Source: Tamarix chinensis (lineage: Eukaryota; Streptophyta; Magnoliopsida; Caryophyllales; Tamaricaceae). Taken from it: a DNA stretch of 64,000 nucleotides. The notes below the pieces were generated by a model. That model was not told where the DNA came from. It saw only the letters and a list, made by a program, of their open reading frames with translations, and made no database searches. Shown here piece after piece: positions 51,001-63,970 of this stretch; the stretch's first letter is position 1, and every line of letters begins with the position of its first letter. Location of the stretch: contig CM060172.1 in NCBI GenBank assembly GCA_030549775.1, forward strand, positions 52,503,942 to 52,567,941. The letters run 5' to 3'. The translations under genes and the position numbers were made by a program.

Positions 51001-52523
51001 TATATACAAATAGTCAAATATTGAGGAAAAAAGGTTATCGCATTACTCGAATCCAATTTTTTGTCCACATGTAGATATCCTTGTTCTCTGAGAATGAAGG
51101 AGCTGTCATTCAGATCTACACACTCCAAAGTCCATGCAGGTAAACCCAAGACAAAAGGGCATTTCTAGAGAATCTACAGAATAATAAAGCTATGACCAAA
51201 GATATGTTACCAAATTATTAGTACAAAACTGCCAAGGTTATTTATCACTGCTTCTAGCTGGCCGCCCCATCCTACCCTCTAAAGAAAATAAGATGAAAGA
51301 AACAATCATTCATCAAAAAAAAAATTCAATAATATATAGTTGCAAGCATCTGACACATGCATATAAAAATGGGCAAATTATCTACACAAAATATCGTAGC
51401 AGCTGGAGGCAGAGCTAACCTTGAAAATACACCTTTGTGTCGAGCACCACCATGCGCCAACTTGTATTGGTCTATGACTTGAATACTCCCCCAATGAGAT
51501 ATTTCAATCTCACGTACAAGCTCCTCAACAACAGCAAATGGATTGTTGTTTGCAAAGTGAACAAGTATGGGTGAATAGACATATGGTGATCTCTCTTCAT
51601 ACGGGCCATACTTCAATTCCACCCCTGCACGTTGAGTAGGCTCCACAGTTGTGAATGATTCCACTTGAGAAGTTGGGGTCTTCACAATGGTTATCTGTTG
51701 TTTGACATGATATGGGGACAATATGACTGCACTATCACGGTAATAGACCAACTGAGCTTCTGATTGGCTTATTTCTTTGGGGAAAGGTTCCAGAACGTGA
51801 GTCAGGATGTATAGCACTTCGAGCATCACAGTTTCACCTGTGTTCAAAGGCTTAAGTAAAGATACGGAAAAATGTTTTGCTCCGTTTGGTCCATCAGGCA
51901 GCCTAGGTTTCACATCAAGGGCAGTATAATTTTTCTTCTTCTTCTTTCCAACAGGCACAGCTGCTTTTAGCATTGCCAAATTATTGGCCTCATCAGGTGG
52001 AAAAGCAAGATTGACTTCTGATGCAGGAGATGGCCCAGCATTTTCAATCTGAAGAAAAGTTTAGCAACCTAGTAAAAACCCAAACTGTAGAAGCATACAA
52101 TTAAGTATCAATCCCAATATCCAATATTAGCCAATATTTATCAAATTTTGGGTTCGCCAATACATGAAATTGGTGATACATGACGGATTTAGAATTTTAC
52201 ATAATTATCGACAATATATCAGTTATCAACCGATATCTACCGATATATGCTAACAATTACTGTGGAAAAAAATTAAAAAATCACACCATGATAAACGTGA
52301 CAGATAAAATATCGTTTGTGACACCGCCACGGCAATCGTGATTGTGGTTTTATTGCTTGTTGAGAAGTGTCTCAACCATGAACCCAACAAATAACAACAT
52401 TTGATGACATGCAATTATGAAGTGAGATGAAATCTCAGTTGTTGCGGTCAGACTCTTAAAAGGAAAAGAAAAATCCAAGACATAGCCACTACTGAAAATT
52501 TTACTTAACGACAAGAAAAATAC

Positions 52524-52563
<40 letters not shown>

Positions 52564-53535
52564 CATAATTGGATAGGACGTAAGAGTCAAACCCTAGAAC
52601 TATAAATATAAAGACATTCATTTGCTTACTCTAAATGCAAGTGGGGGACTGAAGGATCATAAGGTTTTTTTGGCTGCAGTAACCAATGTCATCAATTTTT
52701 AAATGTCTGGACAAGCAAAGAAAAAGTAATAATCGAAACCGGAAAGCTAGGCTTCAACTTGAAAACCATGATAAACCGATGATGGAATTTCGTTAAACTT
52801 CTAAAATGAAGCATTAGGAATCTAGAGAGGAATGGCAAGGACACGAGGCAAAAGAATCAGTGAAGGCTAAATTTATATCTTTCAGGCATACTAAAAATGC
52901 TCAGCAACCTCTTGGAAAGTAGATTCAGAAGCAATACTAGATGCAATCTTACCTTCAAAGTCAAGAACACCTTAACGATGTGCGACGTCAAATCAATCTG
53001 CACCCAGAAAGAGCTAAATCAATAGACTCATATGATTTGAAACAGGAAAAAAAAGTTCTTTCTTATAGCTTACAGATGTTTAATTTTCACAGTAGCTCCC
53101 ATACACATCATAGACCTAAGTTCGGGTCAATTAGCAAGTAATCATCTTCATCACAAACAAATACAAGCAAATTACTTAGTTTTTACCCTCATTCACGAAA
53201 ATGGACTCTCTCTCGGCGTCCGAAAGACTTGAATCAATCAAATTTATACTAGTTCTCACATTTCCTGAGAATTCAAATCTCGAAAATTTCTACAATATCA
53301 AGTTTCTTCATCTCAAGTCCAAAATTACCACACAAAAAATGGGAACATAAAAAGAAGTGCGATGAGTTAAAGGATGCGGGCAACGAAAGCAGGTGATAGA
53401 AAGCTTTACCCGTCGCTCGGCGTTGACGATTTGAAAATCCTGAGTAGAGAAAGAAGAGGTTGATCCGACGAGGAGGACGAGGACGAGGAAGCCAGAATAC
53501 ACAACGGATCCTCTGCATCGAAGCCACGCATCCAT
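48030..53535 (-). CDS. OST1: Oligosaccharyltransferase subunit 1 (ribophorin I), short form
   Basis: Eight coding exons on the minus strand: 53535-53410, 52997-52953, 52048-51420, 50458-50311, 49421-49242, 49123-49055, 48886-48797, 48164-48030. All introns are GT-AG and all phases join, giving 473 residues. Ribophorin I is a non-catalytic subunit of the ER complex that transfers the dolichol-linked glycan to Asn-X-Ser/Thr. Seen here: an N-terminal signal peptide (VVYSGFLVLVLLVGSTSS), then the lumenal ribophorin I domain with REIEISHWGSIQV, GGARHKGVFSRLEYQARP and GGWRSTFVIGYGVPL, and one membrane span near the end (MLVSAFFLTFVACVAYLHI). The protein stops just after SISKSKTT, so it lacks the long cytosolic tail of the ~600-residue form and resembles the short plant form. 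The last five residues KSKTT fit the KxKxx ER-retrieval pattern. The start ATG has context GCCATGG. The symbol here means the OST subunit, not the stomatal kinase. Confidence 0.95.
52528..52560. repeat. (TA)n microsatellite in intron 2 of OST1
   Basis: About 15 TA units within the 904-base second coding intron. No effect on the splice sites is expected from its position. Confidence 0.95.
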
Positions 53536-53579
53536 GGCTGACTAGCTAACTAGTTTTCCTTCTGCGAGACTGAAACTTG

Positions 53580-54190
53580 AGGGCGACGACTTGTACACAC
53601 TTACGGCCTGCCTGATCGGCCAGTCCCCAAATCTGTGTCTGCTACTCCATTCCACAAAGACACAGGTCGTAAATGAGTGCGACGGAACCGCAATCGTTGG
53701 GTTTTGGTTTGGTTTGTTTAATTAAATCAACAAATTGAACAAAAATTTTAATAAATTAAGCAAATATCAGTAGAATTTTTTTTTAGAGTCAGATCCATTT
53801 ATTAATAATCTTAGACTCACTGTTCTGTTCTGTAATAATTTATATTTTAAAAATAGTTTTTTACTATATATATACCATATAAAAAATAAAAGCATAAATT
53901 ATTAATAGTATTATGTCATTTAGTAAAAAAAAAAAAAAATCCTCTACTAAGACCTCACACTCCCAACTTCCTTCCTTGCATACCCTTCCTCACACACCCC
54001 CTCTCTTCAATTTCATCTAATTCCACTATCTACTTGCTTAATTTTTGTAGGTTTGCTAATATATATAAACCCTAATTCATCTAATTCACATTGAGATATG
54101 GTTAAATCAGGCGACACTAATAAATGGACGTGAGAGCCTCATGCTTCAACCCACTAGCACTGTAACTTGTGGGAAACACAAATGCCTCAT
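53580..54190. other. Upstream region of OST1 and gap before element F
   Basis: Holds the 5' flank of OST1 (minus strand transcribes away from here), then AT-rich DNA with a 15-base A run near 53926 and TATATATA tracts near 53867 and 54060. No gene recognised. Confidence 0.5.
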
Positions 54191-55746
54191 TATAACTCCT
54201 CTATTTTTTACTACTAAGAAAATTTGCTCTTAAAACATTATGGAAGCAAAAATACTCCTAAGAAAATAAAGAATGTCACTATCACACTTAACATTAAATA
54301 GACATCATATCATCCATCCTATATTAGATGAAAGTCTAAGTATCCACCCAACCAAAAATACAAGAAGCAGAGTGTTCAATTTAGATAACATAAACGATAA
54401 TAAGAATTAGGGTTTACAAAACTAAACCATGTTAGTTTGAACAAACTAAAATACATGGCGATGGTGTATCGAAAAATAGGGCATGCTATAATATAGATGG
54501 TCACTCAAGAAACAACAAAATAATAATCCACCAAAAGTCTACGCTTTGATTGCCCAAACACATAATAGGCCAACTATTGGCCACCCTTGAATACTTACAC
54601 AAGGTTATCTACTCGTGGGATTGAGCGGGTAATAGATTAAACAAATGCGTCAGTATGTTATGTAATGAGTAAGCAAAGTTACATACACATGGAAGCTTAT
54701 GATGCACGTATAGATATGGAAGGGTGTATAGATCATGTTGACACATTTTCATGCTCATGCAATAACATACCAACTTGTGTACTCTACTAATATGGAATTC
54801 TCATCTTGGTAACTAACCATGCACATGGAAAAAGATATTATCATACTCAATAATAGGCATGGAATTCACGTAATATCATGCTTCACACCAAGTAGAGAAC
54901 TTTTATCATTCATCATGCTTACAATAAAATTCTTGAGTCATAGATAGCAATATATGATCATGCAAATGACAAACCGATGGTACGAACTACTCGATAAACT
55001 TTAAGGTCCACTTTACCTAACCATTCATGGGATTCAAATCACAATGTTATATAATCCATTATTTTAATTACTCATATTTCTTTTCTCTTTTTGAGCAATG
55101 TACTAGATTATCCCCCATGTACAATACCCATGGAAGTCAAACCAATAACCATAGGACATAAGTTTATCCGAAGTAAAGAAACCCACTAATGAACATAAAG
55201 TCCATTCGAAGCCAAATAAACCACCTAACCGACTATTCCCTTTAGTACCAATACCCCTATAGTACATTATCAATGTCTAGAGTAGGAAAGATACAGAGAT
55301 TAATAAGGATTCCACCCGAAGGAACATACCAAAAATATTTGAAGGTAGACTAACCTCTCATAGCTAATAAGGATTGAAAAATCTAGACCCAAATAGTACT
55401 CCATGGTTCTCCCACATGATATGATTAGTATTTTATTAACCAAGCCATATACCAAACTAGGCCAACATAGCATACCAAGTCCACCACAATCATATAATCA
55501 TTCTAAATTATCCTTCATGACTGTTCAAGGGCACTTAGTGGTGATATTATCAATACTTAACTAATATGATCCACCAATTGAGTTATTAATTCATGCCAAG
55601 AATTAAATGTCCAAAATCCAAGAATTATGTCATAACATAATATCAAACCTCAAACCATTATAAGGTGAAAAGGAAGAAAATAAAGTATTTTGGCTAAAAT
55701 CAGTTAATTAGTTATATAAACCAGTCGATCAATTTGGCATGGCCAA
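54191..55746 (-). mobile_element. Element F, antisense long-LTR relative (truncated by G)
   Basis: Begins TATAACTCCTCTATTTT, a decayed form of the TGTAACACCCC end. It then has a degenerate box (CTCGTGGGATTGAG and CAGTATGTTATGTAATGAGT, 54610-54670) matching the D and C boxes in order. The rest is diverged. It is cut by the start of element G at 55747. A possible duplication CTCAT at 54186-54190 has no found partner. Confidence 0.6.
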
Positions 55747-58700
55747 TGTAATACCCTAAATTTTTTAAACTTAAAATTAAATATTTAACCTTTTATTCGA
55801 GATATTTTAATCTTAAATTATTTATTTAATTATTTTATGGAAATTTTATTTACAAAAATAGATAGAATTATTTAATAAATCAATATAAATATTTTTATCA
55901 ATTTATCTTACTCTTTTTATTTAAATAAATTTTCAAATCCATAATTTTACTAAAATTATTTTCTTAAATTAATACCTTAATATTTGGATAGATTAATTTA
56001 ACATTTTTTCCATTAGCCTAATTTATAATCCTAACTCTAAAAATAATTTCCTTTTTTAATCCTTTTCCTTTTTCCTTTTTTCTTCCTTTTCTTTCTTCTT
56101 CCTTGTGGCATCCCAACCCTTTCTTGTTTTTCTTTTCTTCTTCCATCAAGCCAGTCCTTCCTTTTCTCCTTCTTTTCTTCTTCAGCGCGGGCTAGACCGG
56201 GCTCCTTTCTTTTATTCTTTTCTCTCATTTCCCTTTAGGCTAACCAAACATTGCCTCTTCCTTTTATTTTTCTCTCATGCATGGGCCGCCCTGCCTTTCT
56301 TCTTCTCCTTCCCTTCTCGCTCAACCTATCCCCCTTTCTTCTTCCCTCTCCCTACTTGCACCCCAACCCAAACACCCCCCCCCAATGCCCCATCGCATGC
56401 CTCTCCCCCTTCTTCTTCTTCTCCCCCTACACATCTGCATCCTGCCAACCTACGTCGCCCCTCTGCTGACCAGATGCCCTACACCACCTTCTCCCCTATA
56501 CCGTCCTTTTCCTTCCATTTTTTGCCCTGTATACCCCTATTTCCCCTTCCACTTTTGTCCATGTCGCCCCCTACACCACCTAATCCTTGCATACCACACG
56601 CCTCCTTCTCCTTCTCTTCTTTTTCTTCTCCTTCTTCTCTTCTTCTCTACCTCATTCCCCCTTAAGCTCAGCCTTCCCCCAATCCTCTCTTCTATTTTTT
56701 TTCTCTCCCATGTTTTTCCTTCGTCATCCCTACAATCCCTCTACGTCATCTCCACCACCCAACTAACCACCACACCGCCATCTCCTCCACCCTAACTCCT
56801 CCCTACCCAGTCCCAAGCAGCTAGTCCCAACCACCCTTATAGCCTACCCCCTTCCTTTTCTCCTTCTCCCCTTTAACTCCCCTACACCCGCCACCTTAGC
56901 CACCTCTTCCACTCCCTTTTTGCCACTATCACAACCTCCCTTTAGCTGCCTGACACCACCTCAACATCCCCCCTGCACCGCCTTAGCCAAACCACACTGC
57001 CTTCCCCCTTCTCTTCCTCTTCTTTTCCTTTCTTCCTCTTCTCCCTCTCTTTATTGCACGCTTCTCTTACAACCTCCGCCGCCATCTCTGCCGCCTCTAA
57101 ATTGTTGCACCATGACCTCCAACCACTATCCACCTCCTACCTCACCCTTTTCTCGACCACTAGCACCAACACCTCCTCCATCACCTCACTCAACCTTTTT
57201 CTCAAGCATCCCCCTCCTTCCTTTTTCCCCCTTTCCATTTCTTTTATCCATATGCATGGCTCAAGCTACACATGCAATGTGAGTTATGTTGTGTGATTTT
57301 GGTATATTTTAGTTAAAATTAAGGTATAAGATAGTTTTGTAGTGTTATATATATAAAAATATTTTTAATACAAATCATTCTTTTTTTATCTAATATTAAT
57401 ATTTAACTTGTAATATTAATTTAGGTACAAAATTTTATTAAATAAAGCTTAATTATTTTAAACTAGATACTAGTAAAATTTTATTTTTGTTGGAAATAAG
57501 GTAACCATTATATCCCATTAAGTATATGGATTATCGTATGTTACCACATTAGGGTTTTTAGCATGTGATTTATGTAAATATGATATGTTGTAAATAATCC
57601 CATGATTATCATGTTATCTTGGAAGATGGAAAAAGAATGTATGTATCTTGTGTAGGTTGTAATGTGTGTGAAAGGATGATTTAGAAGGGGCTTAATGGTT
57701 GATGATGGGTGTTATGTGTATATGATACCATGCTAAGTAGGAGCAGACACTTGTAGTAATAATCTTACTAATATGAGTATTGGGGGTAATATGGTCATTT
57801 GGATACATTATGATATTTACCCCTAATCAGGATGATTAATGTGCTATATATGTTGCTAAGAATGGAGATGGGAGTTTGGTGTTAGTAGAAATATTAATAT
57901 TTTATGACCAAGGGGAATTTTAGTAATTTTGCACGTGGAACGTGATTTACATAAATAAATATGTATGGTAAGTAATAATTGGTGCTAAGAATGATAATAA
58001 GGATTTTGTAGTGTTAGTAATGCATATTGGGTGTGATTATTGATACTAAATGAACTGGGGGTATTTTGGTAATTTTACACGTAGTATGGTGGTTAATCTA
58101 ACAAATATGCATGATGAGTATAAAATGATGTTAAACATGATAATATAGGTTTATTTTCTTAGTATCACTTATTTGAGTATGATAATAAACAATATATAGT
58201 CTAGGGGTATTTTGATAATTTTTTATGTCATATGGTGATTAACCTAATAAACATGCATGATAAGTATAAAATGATGTTAAAAATGATAATAGGGGTTTAT
58301 TATATTAGTATCAATTATTTGAGCATGACATTCAATAAAATATAGCCTTGGGGCATTTTGGTAATTTTGCATTTAGTATGGTAATTAGTCTAATGAACAT
58401 GCATGATAGGTATAAATTAATGTTAAATATGATAATAGGAGTTTATTGTCTTGGTGTCACTTATTTGAGCATGATAATCAATAATATATAGTTTAGATGA
58501 ATTTTGGTAATTTTGCATGTAATATGGTGATTGGTATAATAAACATGCATGATAGGTATAAATTGATGTTAAATATAATAATAGGGGTTTACTGTCTTAG
58601 TATCACTTATTTAAGTATAATAATCAGTAATATATGGTCTAGGGGTATTTTGATAATTTTTCATGTAACATGGTGGTTGGTATAATAAACGTACATGATA

Positions 58701-59790
58701 GGTATAAATTGATGTTAAATATGATAATAGGGGTTTACTGTTTTAGTATCACTTATTTGAGCATGATAATCAATAATATATGGTCTAGGGGCATTTTGGT
58801 AATTTTCATGTAATATGGTGGTTGGTATAATAAACGTGCATGATAGGTATAAATTGATGTTAAATATGATAATAAGGGTTATTGTCTTAGTATCACCTAT
58901 TCAAACACGATTATAAACATTCTATGGTCTAGAGGTATTTTGGTAATTTGGAGTACCATGGTGAATACGTTAATGAATATGCATGTTTTAGGGATAACTT
59001 GGTAAATTGGGGTATGTTGTGATGTTAATCTCATAAACATGCATGAAGTGCACTAACTGTTGATTAAGCATGAGAATGTGTGTTGGTTGTTCTAGAAGAG
59101 CATGTTAGGGTTTTATGTCTAAAATGGTCACTAGGTGTGTTAAATAACTTAGTTTCATGATCAATAGTTTAATTATGGTGTGTTGCTCTTTTTATGGTAT
59201 CTTGATAAATAAAATTTTGTGATGGAAGTGGATGGTAAAGAGGTAGCCTTAGCCTTAGGGGCATTTTGGTCATATTGACCTAAGGTGCCTAAGTGCAAGT
59301 GTAGGAGCCTAGGATGGTCTTAGTGGACTATCTATGTTGGTATTGACAATAATCCTAATTTTGGTTACTTCATAATGTTGTAAAAAAATAAAAGTGGTTA
59401 AGTATATGATTAATGTGTGCCACCCATGGTCACCTTAAGTAAAATACTAATACTTGAAGTGAAAGACCTCGATATTTTAAATGATGGCTCTTCAGGAATT
59501 GCTATCCTAAAGACATAATTTAACCCATAATTATTTTGGATTTTGTTGGTGTGCCTTAGTGCCCTAGCTAGGCCCTCAATCCTACTTTATTTAGCTCTAC
59601 ATACATAATTAAGGGATATACATACTTATGCATTATATTTCCTTGTTGGCAGGGTATTGTGTGCCTTCATGTACTAGTGCGACTAGGATACTTTTGTATT
59701 TCTAGGTTGATAGTCAGTAGGATATTGTATTGCTCATATGCACCAATATGACCAGTGTACCTTTGTATATTCGGTTTCATGATCTCTGGT
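55747..59790 (+). mobile_element. Long solo-LTR-like element G (3' truncated)
   Basis: Starts TGTAATACCCTAAATTTT, then AT-rich DNA, a C/T-rich block 56050-57250, tandem repeats 57905-58960, and a conserved stretch 59430-59790 matching A and E (GTGAAAGACCTCGA; GGTGTGCCTTAGTGCCC). Homology stops at GATCTCTGG near 59788, before the CCGG modules and 3' end. The left flank is GCCAA; the right duplication is lost with the truncation. Confidence 0.75.
57905..58960 (+). repeat. Tandem array of about 146-base units in element G
   Basis: Successive units starting GGGGYATTTTGGTAATTTT at about 57910, 58057, 58203, 58350, 58496, 58641, 58787 and 58931, a steady spacing of 144-147 bases. Inside each is AAACATGCATGATAGGTATA followed by TATCACTTATTTGAGCATGA. 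A and E carry ~30-base arrays at the equivalent place. Confidence 0.87.
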
Positions 59791-59794
59791 GTGG

Positions 59795-61184
59795 CCATAG
59801 CGGATACGTAATTTAAACCCTCTTATTGACAATTATAGTATTGGTAAATAAGGGTATCGTTCTATACTAGGGATTGAAAGAGTTCACCTCTATTTAACTA
59901 ACTTAAAAATAATAAAAATAAAAATCTAAATCACAAAAAAAAACACTAATGAGGGTTTTAAAAATAGAAAATAATAAAATTAATAAATAGAATAAAATAA
60001 TAAAAAATAATTGATAACTACAAATATGATAAATATGATAGGGAAATCAAAATATGCTAGGGAAACTGACTAAGTTGTAAGACAAAAGCAGGTTTATACA
60101 CTTGATCTTTCTTTCCTTAAATAATTTATACGACAAAGCGCTAATATTAAATCATATTAAATACTAGCAGTATAGTAGCAACAAGTGTCTCCTATATCTT
60201 TCTTTTTTTTTCTTTTCTTCTTCACAGCCTCTCCTGCGCTCTGCATTGCTCTCTCTGGCGCCCACTAGTTTATGCCATTTCTTCTTTTTTGCAGCATTAT
60301 TCTACGGTTGACTCTCTTTTTTTCATTTGTGTAGATGCGGCAAGTCCTCCTCTTCTCTCCCTTCTTCCTTCTTCATTTTCTATGCTTCAACCCTCTAATT
60401 GCTTCCATGCTGCAACTGACTCTCCTTTTTTTCCTCTCTTTTGTCTTCTTTTGTGTTGTTGTTTCTTGATCTTGTTGTGGCTTTGTTCCCCTCTTGGCTT
60501 CCCTGCTTATTTATTTTATTAAAAAAAATTATCGCCTCTTGTCTACACTTTTTGGTCCAAAAGAGCCCAAAATCTTTTTTTTACTTTACCTACAAATTAA
60601 AATTTGAAAAATTAATAAATAATCTTATACTTTAAATTTATTTAATTCTTATCATTTTATCTCAAACAATAAAATTTATAAGATTATTATTATTTAATCC
60701 CAAAATCATAATTATTCACATATATTACTCAAATAAAATACCAAAAACTAATATTCAAAGGATATAAAATATGTCATAATATGTATTCATTAATCCCCCC
60801 CCACACTTAGCTTTTTACTTGTCCTCAAGCAAGTTATGATTCAAATCGAAGAAAATAATAACAATAAAACTAACCATTTTTGTATTTGTCACGATTGCAT
60901 TTAGCATGTGCAATATTTTCATAGATGATATACCCATCAAATCACGCATAAAAAAATTAAAATTGCACCTAACACTCTTAACCAATGTTGTCTCAGAATT
61001 TTTTACTTTCATAATATCAAGATTAGTAATCAACCAAGATTTAGCAATGGGAGATTTAAGGGATCAACTTCAACATATAGTTTACATATAAACATGACAA
61101 GTATGAATAGATCAATAATATGGATAAAGATCTACAACACCTTAGTCATATCAAGATCTATCCTCACTATGGATACCCTCTAAT

Positions 61185-61216
<32 letters not shown>

Positions 61217-62550
61217 TGGCTACAAATACATAAAAACACTCAGGTATATGAAATAAGATGATAAAGATAACAAGCTACTCACATATATAAACAAAAAAGA
61301 CTCATATTTTAATGGATAAAACCTCATGAAAGATATCAAATACTTACCAAATGGACCAAACCATATGCTTAACTCTTGTGACTAATCTCTATTAGATCAA
61401 AGTTTTCTCATCTCAAGAATCAAATAGGACTTACTTATTGGTTGTCATGGGTTTAAGTTATAGAAGGATACGGAGTATTATAGGATTGTGGTGCTAAAAA
61501 GGTTGAGAACTAGTGGAACTCTAAGAATCAAATAAATATAAGCATTAAATCCACATCAATAATAATCAATAATACATACCTCAACCTTAACACCAAACTA
61601 GAACAATGAGATAAAAATAGAATATGAATACAACTTTTTCAACATCATCTCCATATCTCCCTCTGTTCCTTATATCATATTATTTTCTTTCCTTTTTTTC
61701 ATATTTTTTTCATATTTTTTCTTTTACAAAGAAGAATTATGACAATAAAATGAATATATAAATTCTATCTCCACCACCAAATATAAAAAATTCCTTTCGT
61801 AGTATAAATATATATATTTCTTACACATACACTCACTTACACAACCACTCTATATCCATAACAAATTGACCCCCTTCCACTAGCTTTAAGAAAGGGTAAG
61901 GATAATACCCAAAGGTTATTTAATGTGGGCAGTAAAGAAAAACATATGTTCAATGTATAGGCTCAAATGGCTTCTATGGGGTGTACATCATGTGTACATA
62001 AATTAGGATCAAGCTATTTGGTAATATGTTGGAAAATCCTAAGTTGCCTTTATCATTTTCTCCATCAAAGCATGTTTGATTATAAGCTTTGACTAGCACA
62101 AAAGTAATCTCTAGAGTCCATTACAAGGGCTATGGCAAGTAATTTAATCAAAGAAATTAAACATATATTAGGTTTGTAAAGAAAATTTGAAGCTAAGACA
62201 AGTAGATAATTTCATGTGAGTTCACTCAGAAAGAAGAAGGTATATATAGTTCAAAAGCTCACTAAGAAATATGATAAATCTCAACATGCTATGTCGGTGG
62301 TTAGAAAATCATACATGCTCTTTCTCCATTCACTTCTAGCCATGTAGATATGTGTTCCCCATACCAAAATTAACACACACACAAAATTTAATTGCTTTAT
62401 CTCGATTTTATGATCATCTTTTCATTACATTTTAAAGATATGTTCCTCATTAACTAGTTAAGGGCTCCTAAGACTCTAAAAACACCCAAAAATTATATTT
62501 TTCAATTATTGTTAATTAATTTATTTATTTCATGCAAACATATAAAGTAC
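59795..62550 (-). mobile_element. Athila-like element, non-coding 3' region (decayed)
   Basis: Downstream, on the minus strand, of the integrase at 62750-63970. Two copies of a TTGAGGACAAxxxxxxxxTTAAGTGTGGGG-like stretch (reverse strand, at 60795-60835 and 62555-62595) are typical of Athila-group non-coding regions. 59795-60170 has A-rich AAAATAAT sequence; 61180-61210 is a (TC)n run. No env-like frame is recognisable. Confidence 0.55.
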
Positions 62551-62749
62551 TCACATCCCCACACTTAAATCACACATTGTCCTCAATGTGTAAACAACTA
62601 AAGAAACATGTAATTTTAAGTATAGAAGGACAAATTAAATAAATAGGAAAACTAAAAGGGTAGAAAACTTCCCTATCATATTGGGTTGCTTATCAAGTAG
62701 TGCTTTTTTTACGTATCCAGCTTGATATGATCTCGGTTTACTCAGTCAA

Positions 62750-63970
62750 GGTAGGTGCTTCGTGTAATTGCACCTCTTCAATGTTATGCTCTGTGAATAC
62801 TTTATAGTAGAGTTTAAGCCTATGATCATTAACCTTGAATTCGTTTCTTTTATTCTCACTTCTGATTTGTATGGCACCATAAAGGAAAACATGAGTAACA
62901 ATAAAAGGATCCAACTATCTAGAACGTAACTAACATAGAAATAAGCAAAGACACAAATGGTAGAGTAACACTTTTTGACAGACAACAAATGACTTTCCAT
63001 GAATCATCTTACCATGGAAATAATTTTGTATTCTCCTTGTATATCATTCCTTATTTCTTCTAATTCATAAAGTTGTAGCTTCCTATGCATTCCGACAGAT
63101 TCTATACTTATGTTTGGGTTCTTCATAGCCCATTATGCCCCATATTCAAGCTCCACAGGTAGATGCCATGCTTTTCTATAAACAAGCCAAAAGGAATACA
63201 TGCCTATGGGAATTTTATAGGTAATCTTATAAGCCCACAAAGCATGATCCTCTCTAGTATCTTCTTGATTTCTTGATTCGAGACTTCAACTTGCCTGCTA
63301 ATTTGAGGGTGATAAGGTGTAAAAACTTTATGTGTAACCCCATACTTCTATAGCAAAGCTTTGATCATCCTATTGCAAAAGTGTGATCTTCCATCACTAA
63401 TAATTAGTTTAGGCATACCAAACCTAGAAAATATATGAGATTAGAGGAAACCTGTAACTACATAAAAGTCATTAGTATGAGTAGCAATTGCTTCTACCCA
63501 TTTCGACACATAATCCATAGCAAGAAGAATATAGATATAGCCCTTAGAAGATGGAAATAGACCCATAAAATCAATGGCCCACACATAAAAAAAATTTCTA
63601 CAACTATAATAGTGGTTAAGGTCATTTGATCTTTAGGACCAATGTTACCTGATCTCTAGTACCTAGCACATCTCATGCAATAAGTGTTAGCATCTCTAAA
63701 TAGTATAGGCCAATAAAAACCCGCTTCAAGAACCTTAAAGGAGGTCTTTTTAGCACCAAAATGTCCTCCATGATGCAATGTATGACAATGTAATTAAATA
63801 TACTCAAATTCTGAATCAAGGACACATCTCCTCATTATACCATCAATACCAAATTTTTACAAATAGGAGTCATCCCAAACATATTGGTATGCCTCCTTTC
63901 TAATTTTAGTTCTCACAGATTATGGCATGTTAGTGGGTAGCTTATGAGTAATAAGATATTTCACAATATT
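62750..63970 (-). pseudogene. Athila-like Ty3/gypsy integrase (fragment)
   Basis: Minus-strand reading, mostly in one frame from 63970 down: KLPTNMP, YQYVWDDSYL, RRCVLDSEFEYI, a zinc-binding set (H.L.HGGHF..., then YCMRCARY near 63660), [11 protein letters not shown], then [20 protein letters not shown] and [14 protein letters not shown] (about 63560-63460), then [32 protein letters not shown] (about 63320), and a C-terminal FKVNDHRLKLYYK-like segment near 62820. The order and motifs are those of Athila-lineage integrases. Several stops and shifts disable it. The N-terminal side is cut by an insertion at 63971. Confidence 0.85.

Noticed and set aside
48462..51149. Minus-strand open frames inside OST1 introns (48462-48647, 49405-49632, 50489-50821, 50766-51149)
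   Set aside because: They lie in introns bounded by good splice sites, and removing them joins the ribophorin I reading in phase. No family resemblance of their own.
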